The position numbers were made by a program, and so were the translations under genes. The notes under the pieces are model-generated. The model was not told where the DNA came from, made no database searches, and was given only the letters and a program-made list of their open reading frames with translations. A DNA stretch of 64,000 bases from Parabacteroides sp. AM08-6 (GTDB lineage: Bacteria > Bacteroidota > Bacteroidia > Bacteroidales > Tannerellaceae), in assembly GCF_003473295.1 (NCBI RefSeq), contig NZ_QRMP01000001.1:1-64000 (forward strand), in the 5' to 3' direction. Positions 24,637-34,241 of the stretch are shown here, piece by piece; within the stretch, counting starts at the first letter, position 1; every line of letters begins with the position of its first letter.

Positions 24637-25575
24637 CTACCTCCCATTTAACTCTAGTTCCACAGTCCCTTCCGGGAGATGTGTTACTTTCGTGATACCT
24701 TTATTGTAATAAAGTTCAATCTTTGCAATTTCCTCTTTTATATACTCTTTCTGCAATAGCAAACGTATTTGATTAAAATCAATCTCACGTTCTTCGTTTA
24801 CACTGATTAGTTCAACAAACGAGGGCAATACCAGTTTTGATCCTTCTTTCAGTTCCACCCATAATAATGCTTCATTTTCCGTACCTGCTTTAGCAGAAGA
24901 ATCGTAGAACGTAGCACCGCAGCACAGAGCTTTTTTCAGTTTCTGAATATCTTCTACCGAAACACCTTCATTTGCAATAAATTCTGTTATATCTCGTAAA
25001 TTCCCGGGGTTTACAGAAAAATGATGCACATAATGTCCCTCTTTCAGCTTGAACTGAGTACCTAATGTTGTTTGCATTGATTCTGTACTTTTGTTATTAG
25101 AGTTACGGAATGGGGAGGCAATCTGTTCCGAATAAATAATTCCTTCTACAAAACGATTTATCCCATGAGTAGGCTGCACTACTCCATGAATAGAAAAGTT
25201 AGCATTTTTACTGGCAAATGTACCTCCAAACAAACGAACATCCAGACAACTCATCAGATTTTCCAAAATAATCTTTCGTCCTTTCATTTCCTCTTTTTTG
25301 TCCATTTTGGGATATTCTCCGAAAAGCTGAATGTAAGTTTGATCCAGATCTCTCGGTTGCATGTCTTCATTCAGACTTTTAAAATAGAATACTTTTTCCT
25401 CCGGCCACACTTTATCCATGTAGTTACGAACGGTATATTTCAATGCTTTATCTGTTGCATATACCGTACCATCAGGCAAAGTTCTGGGCTGATGAGAAAA
25501 ATCTGCGTTGTAATTCGAATTTGCGGATTTGATAATGGCACAGCCAAATACTCTGTTTTTAAATAAATTGTTCAT
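24637..25575 (-). CDS. cas7: Cascade backbone subunit Cas7 (Csh2-like, type I-B)
   Basis: This 312-residue protein forms the repeated crRNA-binding backbone of Cascade. It shows the Cas7/Csh2 layout: N-terminal RVFGCAIIKSANSNYNADF strand, LDVRLFGGTFA near 111-122, and a GVVQPTHGINRF element. It sits 16 bp after cas8 and 2 bp before cas5. No catalytic residues are expected in this type I protein. Confidence 0.9.
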   Translation of the reverse strand: MNNLFKNRVFGCAIIKSANSNYNADFSHQPRTLPDGTVYATDKALKYTVRNYMDKVWPEEKVFYFKSLNEDMQPRDLDQTYIQLFGEYPKMDKKEEMKGRKIILENLMSCLDVRLFGGTFASKNANFSIHGVVQPTHGINRFVEGIIYSEQIASPFRNSNNKSTESMQTTLGTQFKLKEGHYVHHFSVNPGNLRDITEFIANEGVSVEDIQKLKKALCCGATFYDSSAKAGTENEALLWVELKEGSKLVLPSFVELISVNEEREIDFNQIRLLLQKEYIKEEIAKIELYYNKGITKVTHLPEGTVELELNGR

Positions 25576-25591
25576 AATTGTATTATATTAA

Positions 25592-27415
25592 TTAGTTTTC
25601 ATCATCGTTGACTACATCTGATTTATCTTCTGCAAAGAGTTGATTTTCCGAAAAGAAACCTGCAAGCATCATAGGCATATATTCCCGCATATTCACTTTT
25701 GTTTCGTAAGCCATAACCGAAGCGAAAGGATATTTGAAATTTGCCGAAAAATTCTCATGCTTGTAAGTGTCAAAAAGTCGCGCAATAGCTTTATTCAATT
25801 CGGATGCATGTACCTGTTGCAAGAATGGTTCCAGCCGTTTGTAACTTTTATCACTTGTTTTACTTTTACTCAACAGATAATAAATTACCTGTCCGACAGC
25901 GAAAGCATATTGTGCATCATTCTGCAATTTTACTTTTCCTTTCTTTAAAGCTGTCATTAATTCTCTGTTTTCTTCCAATTTATCAGCCATAGTATCTTTA
26001 TTTTTAGTTTGTAAGTCAAATTTTTCAGCTAAACTGAACCATATATTCATTTTAGCCAGAATATTATATCTCTCATCTTGTCGAATGTCATCTAATATTC
26101 CTGAAAGGAGGATTGATTCAAATATAGAACGCGTAATCGCTTGTGTTCTTGATTTATAAATATAATCGTAAAAGGCTTTCCGGTATTTTAGTATCAAAAG
26201 ATAATTATTTTCTGATTTACAGTATTTCGCATCTAGTTCATCAAAATACTTACATAACAGATCTCCTGTTTTTGTTGTAACTATCAATGAATTGTTAAAC
26301 AGGATACGTAATACTTTCTCTTCCAGTTCGAACACATTATATATCTTTTCTCTGAAAGATATATTGAAATGATCTTTTATTTCCCAATACTCTTGTTCCT
26401 TGCTAAACAATCGATAACGGAATTTTGAAACAAAATCAAAATCACAAATTGTTCCTCCGTAATAATAAAGCAGGTAATAATTTTTTAAATCTTCCTGATG
26501 ATTGGTATATAGGCTGCGAATAATATCCCGATATCCAATCCGAGTTCCTTCTTTCAAAGATTTATCAAAAATCCTGATATATTTTTCCTGTAACTCATCT
26601 TGATAGATAAATAGGGGTAAGGGGCGAGGTAATATATTCCTTCCCATGAGATCTTGAAATTCATATAAGTTACGAGCCATTTTTCCTGAAATACGTCCAG
26701 CAATATTGAAACTGGCCGATTGATGTGATAAAAAAGGCTTTTTCGTAGGAAAACCATTCAAGAAATCACTGGTTCCAAAAATCTCACCATCGACTTCAAT
26801 ATTATATTCATTGGTATTGAAAAGTTTATCACTCAAATACCGCTCATTTACCCGGTTGTATTTATCGATTTCTTCATCCAGATACAAAATGATATATTCT
26901 TTATCCTTGATTTCATTGAAATCAATTTCTGACTTTCTTAACAGATTTTCCAGTTTTTCTTTTGAATTAATGAAATTCTGAAAGACTTTTAATCTTTCTT
27001 TTTCAGAATCATCCTCTACAAGAGCCAAAGCATTTGCAAAATAAGAATTGATACGATCATATATTTTTGTCTTGTCTTTCGTATATTTTCCTCCGCCTTC
27101 TAAAGATTCTCGTTTTAACGCTACACAATAAGGGGAACAAGAATGAATTCCTTTTGCCGGCAAATCAAAACATTTATTGGTATTTACACACCAAGCTACT
27201 TGTACCAGTTTTGCACATTTTTGCAAAAACGCTCCATCGAACTCTGTTGCTTTTCGTGTTAAACATACTTTTTCAACAGAATTCTGGTCCATAAAAATCC
27301 TCCCATCTTTTTCCTGTATTTTTAACAGAACATGCAATCCCTCTTTTGCCTTCAGTCCTATTTGTTTCAAATCGGGAGAAAGAGCATTCATAAAATTGTT
27401 AATTTCTAGAATCAT
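25592..27415 (-). CDS. cas8b: Cascade large subunit Cas8 (type I-B)
   Basis: This 607-residue protein occupies the large-subunit position between cas6 and cas7. It has a Cys-rich segment near residues 75-97 (CVNTNKCF and HSCSPYC), typical of the zinc-binding region of Cas8b/Csh1-like proteins. The C-terminal half is helical, as expected for the fused small-subunit region. It should recognise the PAM and recruit Cas3. Cas8 families diverge strongly, so identification rests partly on position and size. Confidence 0.85.
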   Translation of the reverse strand: MILEINNFMNALSPDLKQIGLKAKEGLHVLLKIQEKDGRIFMDQNSVEKVCLTRKATEFDGAFLQKCAKLVQVAWCVNTNKCFDLPAKGIHSCSPYCVALKRESLEGGGKYTKDKTKIYDRINSYFANALALVEDDSEKERLKVFQNFINSKEKLENLLRKSEIDFNEIKDKEYIILYLDEEIDKYNRVNERYLSDKLFNTNEYNIEVDGEIFGTSDFLNGFPTKKPFLSHQSASFNIAGRISGKMARNLYEFQDLMGRNILPRPLPLFIYQDELQEKYIRIFDKSLKEGTRIGYRDIIRSLYTNHQEDLKNYYLLYYYGGTICDFDFVSKFRYRLFSKEQEYWEIKDHFNISFREKIYNVFELEEKVLRILFNNSLIVTTKTGDLLCKYFDELDAKYCKSENNYLLILKYRKAFYDYIYKSRTQAITRSIFESILLSGILDDIRQDERYNILAKMNIWFSLAEKFDLQTKNKDTMADKLEENRELMTALKKGKVKLQNDAQYAFAVGQVIYYLLSKSKTSDKSYKRLEPFLQQVHASELNKAIARLFDTYKHENFSANFKYPFASVMAYETKVNMREYMPMMLAGFFSENQLFAEDKSDVVNDDEN

Positions 27416-27434
27416 ATTATTATTGTGATTTATT

Positions 27435-28214
27435 TTATTTCTGTATTCTTTCTATGATTTTCACACATCCAAATCCTTGGCTGTTCAATCGTCCGAATCC
27501 ACCCGCATAGCCGAGGCGTAAAAGTTCCGGTTCACTTTCCAATCTAAAGGAGAACAGATAACCTTTCATGCGAATTTCCTGAGGTGTTCCTGCTTTAAGA
27601 GTTATTGTTTTAGATTTGGGAGGCGACAATATGGCTAAATGAGACATTGACCAAGAAGGATTTGGCTCCAGATTATAGAAAGCACGATATTTATCCAGCA
27701 AATTAAGATGTAACAGTTCTATAAACTTCGGATCAGAAGGGGACAAATGAATTGTGCGATTACTATCAGGAAATTGTTCCTCTATAAATAAGGGTGAGAT
27801 GGTTTTAAAAGTCATGCAAGAAGTAAACGTAGGTTCTGTCTCCTGCTCCACGGCAGTAACTTCAAATACCACATGTGACTTTTTGTCACCAATCTCTAAT
27901 CTGCGGTTTCGGAAGATACCTAACACAAAGCTCTCTATTGCTTTGATAGGAAAGAAGGAGACTGTTAGCTGGACATAATCCGCTAATAGATGAATCCGGT
28001 CCTCTTCAATCTGGAAACGAGGAATGTGTAAATGTGAAAATGTGAATAATTTAAATGCTTTCTTTTCTTTACAAAATCCTGTATCATGTAACCAAGTTGC
28101 AAATTCAGTATTCCCTTCGTTTAATACTCTGTATAAGCAGCTTGACAATTCGTACATGTAATTGCAAGGTAGTGTATTTCCTGTGACTAATTGTAATGTT
28201 AGGTTTAATCTCAT
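27435..28214 (-). CDS. cas6: crRNA-processing endoribonuclease Cas6
   Basis: This 259-residue RAMP protein ends with the Cas6 glycine-rich loop (GYAGGFGRLNSQGFG), followed by the last strand. It would cleave the pre-crRNA within each repeat, leaving the AUUGAAAU handle. A candidate catalytic histidine occurs in the N-terminal half (WLHDTGF, or FSHLHIP). It is the first gene of the leftward cas operon. Confidence 0.94.
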   Translation of the reverse strand: MRLNLTLQLVTGNTLPCNYMYELSSCLYRVLNEGNTEFATWLHDTGFCKEKKAFKLFTFSHLHIPRFQIEEDRIHLLADYVQLTVSFFPIKAIESFVLGIFRNRRLEIGDKKSHVVFEVTAVEQETEPTFTSCMTFKTISPLFIEEQFPDSNRTIHLSPSDPKFIELLHLNLLDKYRAFYNLEPNPSWSMSHLAILSPPKSKTITLKAGTPQEIRMKGYLFSFRLESEPELLRLGYAGGFGRLNSQGFGCVKIIERIQK

Positions 28215-28643
28215 ATTGTACTAAATTTAGATTGGTTGTTTATACTTGAACGCTATTATGATTAAAAATTCTTCACTTTGTGAAAAAGAATGAGAAATTA
28301 TAGTTCCTTATATAAGGATAAATCAGATATAAACAAAAATACTATTATATCCACAAAGTTAAAAGAATAAAATAATATATCCAACAGATTGAGCTGATAA
28401 ATTACAAAGAAATGATTTTTATTTTTGATCCATGTGGTTTTTTAGTTTAAATTGCTGTTCCTTTGATTATTATAGGTGAAAGACTCTGTCATGACTTTCT
28501 TTCGGAAATGTTGGTTGGGAGAAAAATAATATTTTAAGAATATCTGTTTCCCGGATTAATTGAAAAATTAAACTCCTCCAGAACTACATAAAATAAAGTA
28601 ATCTGAAGGAGCGTAGAGAAAATATAGTTTTCGTAATTCTTTT
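28215..28643. promoter_or_regulatory. AT-rich intergenic region upstream of the cas operon
   Basis: These 429 bases hold no gene I can support. On the minus strand a -7-like element TATTTTTG lies at 28341-28334, about 120 bp before cas6. The nearest TTTG upstream is only 12 bp away, so the promoter is tentative. A CCTTATATAAGG palindrome lies at 28308-28319. The right part is the 3' flank of the GH76 gene. The base composition is clearly more AT-rich than the flanking chromosome. Confidence 0.4.
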
Positions 28644-29918
28644 TTACTTTTCTGCAGGGAAAAGTAACATGAGTGCCGGAATACCTGAAGCTGAATAGCT
28701 CTCGATTTTAGCTCCGTTCTCCCATTTTTTAGAATAGTCGCCACCTGTCAGGTTCCGACTTTCGTCACGGTTCATCCAACCGTAATTTATGGTGCGATGG
28801 ATGAAAGGCAGATATTGTGACTGTCCGCAATCATAAACTAACATAGCGATGTATTGAGAGAAAATAGTCGTATAAATACCTTGTTCGACGCCTTGCTTGA
28901 AAGGTAGCAAACCTAATGGGGCTGAAAGAACATTGAGGATATGGTCGGCTGCAAGAATTGCATTCTTCAGATATTGTTCCTCGTCGGTAGCCTTATATAA
29001 CAGGACGGAAGCTCCGATAAAAGTTGCTTGGTTATACACCAAACAATGTCCCCATGCTGGTTCGCCATTCCCGTGACGACCGTCGGCTATAATGCCTGTA
29101 TGAGGGTCGAACAGATTATCGACACCCCATTTATAGATGGCTTTCGCTTTTTCCAAGTATTGCTCTTTTGTCTGATATTCCGGACGGGGGGAACCGGTGA
29201 TTGCTTTTCTACCTTTGGGGACATTGTTGTATAAGGTCATGGCTGCCACTACTGTCGGGAAATTGATACAAGCACTTTGATAGTGACCGGTATTGTCTCC
29301 CGGATTTTTCTGGTCCCAATCCCAAAACATACCGCCGGTTTTTGAATCGTACGAACCATGGTCGCCTATGCCGCCTAATTCTTTCGGGGAACCGTACCAT
29401 ACGCGGGCGAAACTCCTTTCCGAGTCTTCCAAGTAACTTCTATCGCCTAATGTTTCGTATGCGCGTGCCAGTGTAATGGTCCACCACATGATATCGTCAT
29501 AAATGAACCATCCTCTGGGTATGTTTTGGTCGTCGAAGTTGAAGTTTACGTAGTGTGCTTTATTACCGGCAAGCAAATCTTTCGAAAATTTCTTATATTT
29601 CTTGGCTAGTTTCCTGTTGCCTTCTTTCTTGGCCCGTTTATAGGCGTTTAGTGCCATATCCACGTACATCGGTTGCGTCCAGATGGCGGCAGCTCCTTTC
29701 AGGCGTTCAACTGCGGCTGCGTCTGTTGTGAATTCCTTGTAGATATTCTTTTCTGGGTCAAGCAAATAGGTGTTGAATGCCTCATAAGCCGCCCATGTAT
29801 CCGCATTTGTGTAAGAGGGTACGCTCTCCGGCATGTTTACTTTGTTCTGAGCATTGCCGGATGCGGATATACAAAAGGTGGTGGCGAGGCATAAAGCTGA
29901 AAATATAAGTGTCTTCAT
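28644..29918 (-). CDS. GH76 alpha-1,6-mannanase-type glycoside hydrolase
   Basis: This 424-residue protein has a signal peptide (to about SGNAQ) and a GH76 (alpha/alpha)6-barrel. The paired catalytic aspartates are Asp141-Asp142 in FIYDDIMWW, and conserved segments such as GGMFWDWDQKNPGDN and GWMNRDESR are present. GH76 enzymes cut alpha-1,6-mannan backbones. No SusC/SusD pair or regulator is nearby, so this is not part of a visible utilisation locus. It is transcribed alone, toward the cas operon. Confidence 0.88.
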   Translation of the reverse strand: MKTLIFSALCLATTFCISASGNAQNKVNMPESVPSYTNADTWAAYEAFNTYLLDPEKNIYKEFTTDAAAVERLKGAAAIWTQPMYVDMALNAYKRAKKEGNRKLAKKYKKFSKDLLAGNKAHYVNFNFDDQNIPRGWFIYDDIMWWTITLARAYETLGDRSYLEDSERSFARVWYGSPKELGGIGDHGSYDSKTGGMFWDWDQKNPGDNTGHYQSACINFPTVVAAMTLYNNVPKGRKAITGSPRPEYQTKEQYLEKAKAIYKWGVDNLFDPHTGIIADGRHGNGEPAWGHCLVYNQATFIGASVLLYKATDEEQYLKNAILAADHILNVLSAPLGLLPFKQGVEQGIYTTIFSQYIAMLVYDCGQSQYLPFIHRTINYGWMNRDESRNLTGGDYSKKWENGAKIESYSASGIPALMLLFPAEK

Positions 29919-29961
29919 TTTTTTGTTATATGTTTATCTTAAAAACAAATATGAGGAAATA

Positions 29962-30909
29962 TTAGAGAGGGTATTCTTCAAATGCGTACAAAACTGTCGA
30001 TAAGTATCTCTCGCCTGTGTCAGGAAGTAATGCTACAATCGTTTTTCCTGCATTTTCCGGGCGTTTAGCCAATTCCACAGCTGCGTAAACGGCTGCTCCG
30101 GAAGAGATACCGACCAACAGCCCTTCTTTTTGTGCCAGTTCACGGGATGTACGGATGGCGTCGTCGCCTTCCACTCGGATAATTTCGTCGACTACAGTTC
30201 CGTCATACGTTTTCGGTATGAAACCTGCACCGATGCCTTGTATCTTGTGCGGGCCTGGTTTCCCGCCTGAAAGGACCGGTGAGTCGCTGGGTTCTACCGC
30301 AACGATTTTTACATTAGGATTGTGTGCTTTGAGTCCGCGGCCAACACCGCTGACGGTTCCGCCCGTACCGACACCAGCAACGAAAATATCGACATTGCCG
30401 TCTGTGTCGCGCCAGATTTCTTGTGCCGTTGTTTTCATGTGTTTGGCCGGATTGGCCGGATTCTCAAATTGTTGAAGGATAACGGAGCCCGGAGTTTCAT
30501 CCCGTAAGGTTTCTGCTTTAGCTATGGCTCCTTTCATTCCTTCGCTTCCTGGGGTTAGGACAAGGTTTGCACCGAGTGCCTTCAGCAGATTACGACGTTC
30601 GATACTCATCGTTTCCGGCATGGTTAATATAAGTTTATATCCTTTCGCTGCTGAAACAAAAGCCAGCCCTACACCTGTGTTTCCGCTGGTCGGTTCAATA
30701 ATAGTTGCACCTGGTTTTAAGAGTCCATTTTCTTCCGCATCTTCAATCATGGCTAAGGCAACACGATCTTTTACGCTGCCTGCTGGGTTAAAATATTCCA
30801 GTTTGCCGATTACTTTTGCCTTCAGCCCTGTGCCGGCGTTGAAATTGGAAAATTCCAGCAACGGTGTGTTGCCTACCAAATCGGTTAATTTTTTTGCTAT
30901 GTTTGCCAT
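29962..30909 (-). CDS. cysK: Cysteine synthase A
   Basis: This 315-residue PLP enzyme converts O-acetylserine and sulfide to cysteine. The PLP lysine is Lys47 (NPAGSVKDR), TSGNTG is at 74-79, and the phosphate-binding loop [10 protein letters not shown] and the C-terminal SSGAA motif are present. Length matches CysK. A TATCTTTG -7 element is on the minus strand at 30956-30949. It is divergent from the FAD oxidoreductase gene. Confidence 0.96.
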   Translation of the reverse strand: MANIAKKLTDLVGNTPLLEFSNFNAGTGLKAKVIGKLEYFNPAGSVKDRVALAMIEDAEENGLLKPGATIIEPTSGNTGVGLAFVSAAKGYKLILTMPETMSIERRNLLKALGANLVLTPGSEGMKGAIAKAETLRDETPGSVILQQFENPANPAKHMKTTAQEIWRDTDGNVDIFVAGVGTGGTVSGVGRGLKAHNPNVKIVAVEPSDSPVLSGGKPGPHKIQGIGAGFIPKTYDGTVVDEIIRVEGDDAIRTSRELAQKEGLLVGISSGAAVYAAVELAKRPENAGKTIVALLPDTGERYLSTVLYAFEEYPL

Positions 30910-31051
30910 AATCTTTATTTTTAGCTGTCATTTATTGTTTTCCTCATACAAAGATACAACTTAAAAAACTTTGTAGTCTTTGTCTCAATCGAATTAACTT
31001 TTCATCGATATGTTTTTTTCATTTCTTTCCGTTATATTTGTAACAATTTAA

Positions 31052-32929
31052 ATGAAATATTTTATGAAGACGCGTCTGCTTATTTTTCTGTTATTTCTTT
31101 GGGCTTTCATTCGTCCGGATGCTGCAGAACTTTTTGTCGAAGCTGAAAGTTTTGAGCACAAAGGGGGATGGGTGGTCGATCAACAGTTTATGGATTTGAT
31201 GGGGTCGCCTTATCTGATGGCGCATGGGATGGGGGTCCCGGTAGAAGATGCTCTGACAAAAGTGATTTTTCCCGAAGCGGGTATCTATTATGTATATGTA
31301 CGCACGTTTAATTGGACTTCTCCCTGGAAGAAAGGGGAAGGCCCCGGAAAATTCAGTTTGACGGTCGGTAATAAGAAATTGCTTTCTCCTTTGGGTGCAG
31401 AAGGAACGGCTTGGATGTGGCAACTTGCCGGGAGGGTTTCGATAAAAGATTGTCAGACTGTTTTGAAATTACATGACCTGACAGGTTTTAACGGGCGCTG
31501 CGATGCTATTTATTTTACAACGGAAGAGGGAAAAATACCTCCGTCGGATGTGGCGGCATTGGATATTTTTCGCAGAAAAGCCTTGAACATGCCGGAAAAA
31601 CCGGTCGATGCCGGAAAGTTTGATTTGGTGGTCGTAGGGGGAGGAGTTGCCGGTATCAGTGCGGCTGTATCTGCTGCACGTCTCGGCTGTAAGGTGGCTT
31701 TGATAAACGACCGTCCTGTTTTGGGAGGAAATAACAGCTCTGAAATACGTGTACATTTGGGGGGCAGGATTGAAACTGGCCCTTATAAAGAATTAGGTAA
31801 TCTTCAGAAGGAATTCGGCCCGACGAAAGGAGGAAATGCCCAGCCGGGTGATTATTATGAGGATAACAAGAAGGCCGAGATAGTGGCTAATGAAAAAAAT
31901 ATCACTTTGTTTTCCAATTACCGTGCTATCGGCGTTGATATGGACGGACAAGCAATTCGTTCCGTGATAGCCCGGCATATAGAGAGTGGGGAGGAACGAA
32001 GTTTTGAAGCACCGGTCTTTTCCGATTGTACGGGCGATGGGGCGATTGGTTATCTGGCTGGAGCCGACTACCGGATGGGACGCGAAGCCCGTGATGAATT
32101 CGGTGAAAGCACAGCTCCTGAAAAAGCCGATAAAATGACGATGGGGGCTTCTGTTCAATGGTATTCGGAGGATGATAAGAAGCCTGTACCGTTTCCATTC
32201 TTCAATTACGGGGTGGAGTTCAATGATAAAAACTGCGAAAAGGTGATGATGGGCGAATGGACTTGGGAAACCGGCATGAATTATGACCAGATAAAAGATT
32301 TCGAACGTATCCGTGATTATGGTTTGCTGGTAGTTTATTCCAATTGGAGTTTTTTGAAAAATGGATTGAAAGAAAATTTGCAATATAAAAATCGTAAATT
32401 GGGTTGGGTCGCGTATATCTCCGGTAAGCGTGAGTCTCGTCGTTTGATGGGGGATTATATATTGAAGGAAGATGATATTCGTAAAAATGTTGCGCATGAA
32501 GACGGTACGGCGGCTTCTACCTGGAGCATCGATTTGCATTATCCGGACCCTAAAAATACGGAGAATTTCCCCGGTGAAGAGTTTAAATCGATAGCTAAAC
32601 ATATTGATATTTATCCATATCCAATTCCATACCGTTGTTTGTACTCCCGGAATATAGATAATTTGTTTATGGCAGGCCGGAATATCAGTGTGACGCATGT
32701 TGCTCTCGGTACTGTCCGTGTGATGCGTACAACAGGTATGATGGGCGAAGTTGTAGGAATGGCAGCATCTTTGTGTAAAAAATACGAGGAGACTCCCCGC
32801 GGCATTTACCGTTCTCACCTGAATGATTTGAAGGAGCTGATGAAGGAAGGAGTCGGCAGGAAGGGACTTCCCAACAATCAGCAGTACAATGAGGGTGGAA
32901 CGCTTACAACCAAGCCGGTTCTGAAATAA
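31052..32929 (+). CDS. Secreted FAD-dependent oxidoreductase with N-terminal beta-sandwich module
   Basis: This 625-residue protein (an alternative Met, MKTRLL, is at 31064) has a signal peptide ending near DAAEL. A region of about 140 residues follows (VEAESFEHKGGWVVDQ to KLHDLTGFNGRCDAIYF) that looks like a carbohydrate-binding beta-sandwich. An FAD-dependent oxidoreductase domain comes next, with a Rossmann motif VVVGGGVAGIS near residue 193. Such proteins are common in gut Bacteroidetes and are often labelled xanthan lyase, which the fold does not support. The substrate is unknown; a periplasmic sugar oxidation is a reasonable guess. A TATATTTG -7 element lies at 31033-31040. Confidence 0.75.
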   Translation: MKYFMKTRLLIFLLFLWAFIRPDAAELFVEAESFEHKGGWVVDQQFMDLMGSPYLMAHGMGVPVEDALTKVIFPEAGIYYVYVRTFNWTSPWKKGEGPGKFSLTVGNKKLLSPLGAEGTAWMWQLAGRVSIKDCQTVLKLHDLTGFNGRCDAIYFTTEEGKIPPSDVAALDIFRRKALNMPEKPVDAGKFDLVVVGGGVAGISAAVSAARLGCKVALINDRPVLGGNNSSEIRVHLGGRIETGPYKELGNLQKEFGPTKGGNAQPGDYYEDNKKAEIVANEKNITLFSNYRAIGVDMDGQAIRSVIARHIESGEERSFEAPVFSDCTGDGAIGYLAGADYRMGREARDEFGESTAPEKADKMTMGASVQWYSEDDKKPVPFPFFNYGVEFNDKNCEKVMMGEWTWETGMNYDQIKDFERIRDYGLLVVYSNWSFLKNGLKENLQYKNRKLGWVAYISGKRESRRLMGDYILKEDDIRKNVAHEDGTAASTWSIDLHYPDPKNTENFPGEEFKSIAKHIDIYPYPIPYRCLYSRNIDNLFMAGRNISVTHVALGTVRVMRTTGMMGEVVGMAASLCKKYEETPRGIYRSHLNDLKELMKEGVGRKGLPNNQQYNEGGTLTTKPVLK

Positions 32930-32945
32930 AACGGGTAAAAACGGA

Positions 32946-34097
32946 TTATTTTTTTAATTGCAGGGCCAGGAATGAAGCTCCCGGTATCAAAATAATCCCG
33001 GCAGACACCAACAGAGCCATTTGTAACGAATACATATCATTCAGCCAACCGATAAACGGAGCAATAGCGGCAAACATCAACCGGATGATGAAATTACGTA
33101 TGGAGAGTACTGTTGCTCGCATTTCCGAAAAAGTCATCTGGTTGATATAGCCTTTCAAAATGGGCGTTGCGAAGCCCCGGCAGACATAAAAAATCATCAG
33201 AATGCCTAATCCGGCATACGATAGATTGTAAGCCAGAGCAATATATCCGCCTACGATAACCGTTAAAATCAGAATGCCCATCTTTTTCGGTCCGAAATAA
33301 TTGTCAACCCGGTCCGACCAGAGAGCGGCCAGACCTACCGTCAGATTTAGTACGGTCCAGATAACCCCGTACCAAGAAACCGGGGTTTTCAGATACATTA
33401 AAACGGGCTGTACGAACCAAGCCATAGTCAAAGTCGCAGCTCCGATAATACCTGAAAACATAATATTATAACAAAGTTTTTTATTGGTGACCAGTGAATA
33501 TTTAATAATCCGGATGATTTCGTTTATCGGATTTTGTATTTTATTGTTTCGGTTTACTTCTTTTAGTGCAAGCGCGGCCGGAATACCGGTAAAAGCTATA
33601 ATAGCTTGTCCATAAAAAGGCAGGCGCAGAGAATATGCAGCCAGCAATCCGCCGAAAATACCGGCAATTGCTTCGGCAAAATTACCAATCATGGTGATAC
33701 GTCCTTCATAACGAAGATAAAGGTTCTCTTTTTTATATTGTGCCGTCGTATCGTAAAGCAGGGCGGAGTCGGCCCCGTTCACTAAAGTTTGACCGGTACC
33801 CAACAATATTTCCGCAAATAAAAAAGCTTCGAATGTAGAAGTGAAAGAGTAGCAAAGATACCCGAAAAAGAAGAGGATACAACCAAGTATCAGGCACTTG
33901 CGTCGCCCCCAAACGTCCGCCAGGTAACCGGATGGTATTTCCAGTGCGACGGCTGCTACCGAATAGACACTTTTCAAGATAAATACATCCTGTAATCCTA
34001 ATCCGTGTTTTTCATAGAAAAGCACGATAATAGGCATTACCAAGGTGAACCATTTGGAAAGCTTTATCAGGTAAAGTGCCAATATATTTCGTTTCAT
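32946..34097 (-). CDS. Major facilitator superfamily transporter
   Basis: This 383-residue protein has about 12 hydrophobic segments and the MFS loop 2-3 motif (GYLADVWGRRK near residues 57-67), so it is an MFS-type permease. No clue to the substrate is present. It converges on the FAD oxidoreductase and is divergent from the phenylacetate-CoA ligase gene. Confidence 0.85.
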   Translation of the reverse strand: MKRNILALYLIKLSKWFTLVMPIIVLFYEKHGLGLQDVFILKSVYSVAAVALEIPSGYLADVWGRRKCLILGCILFFFGYLCYSFTSTFEAFLFAEILLGTGQTLVNGADSALLYDTTAQYKKENLYLRYEGRITMIGNFAEAIAGIFGGLLAAYSLRLPFYGQAIIAFTGIPAALALKEVNRNNKIQNPINEIIRIIKYSLVTNKKLCYNIMFSGIIGAATLTMAWFVQPVLMYLKTPVSWYGVIWTVLNLTVGLAALWSDRVDNYFGPKKMGILILTVIVGGYIALAYNLSYAGLGILMIFYVCRGFATPILKGYINQMTFSEMRATVLSIRNFIIRLMFAAIAPFIGWLNDMYSLQMALLVSAGIILIPGASFLALQLKK

Positions 34098-34241
34098 AAT
34101 GTGTCTTTTAAACTACAAAGGTATTAATCCTTTGGGTTTAGTGTTGCAAAAAGAACCTTATTCATTGCCAGTTTCTAAAAAAGTTATTACTTTGCAGTTG
34201 ATTTAGACTACTAACAATTAAAAGATAACAGACTTAATACC

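Noticed and set aside
28334..28358. Promoter of the cas operon with TTTG 12 bp before TATTTTTG
   Set aside because: The -7 element is acceptable but the spacing is too short for the Bacteroidetes promoter; only the -7 element is mentioned as tentative.
31793..32818. 341-codon antisense frame over the FAD oxidoreductase
   Set aside because: It lies fully opposite a well-supported gene and is rich in His, Ile and Thr without any domain; a shadow of the coding strand.
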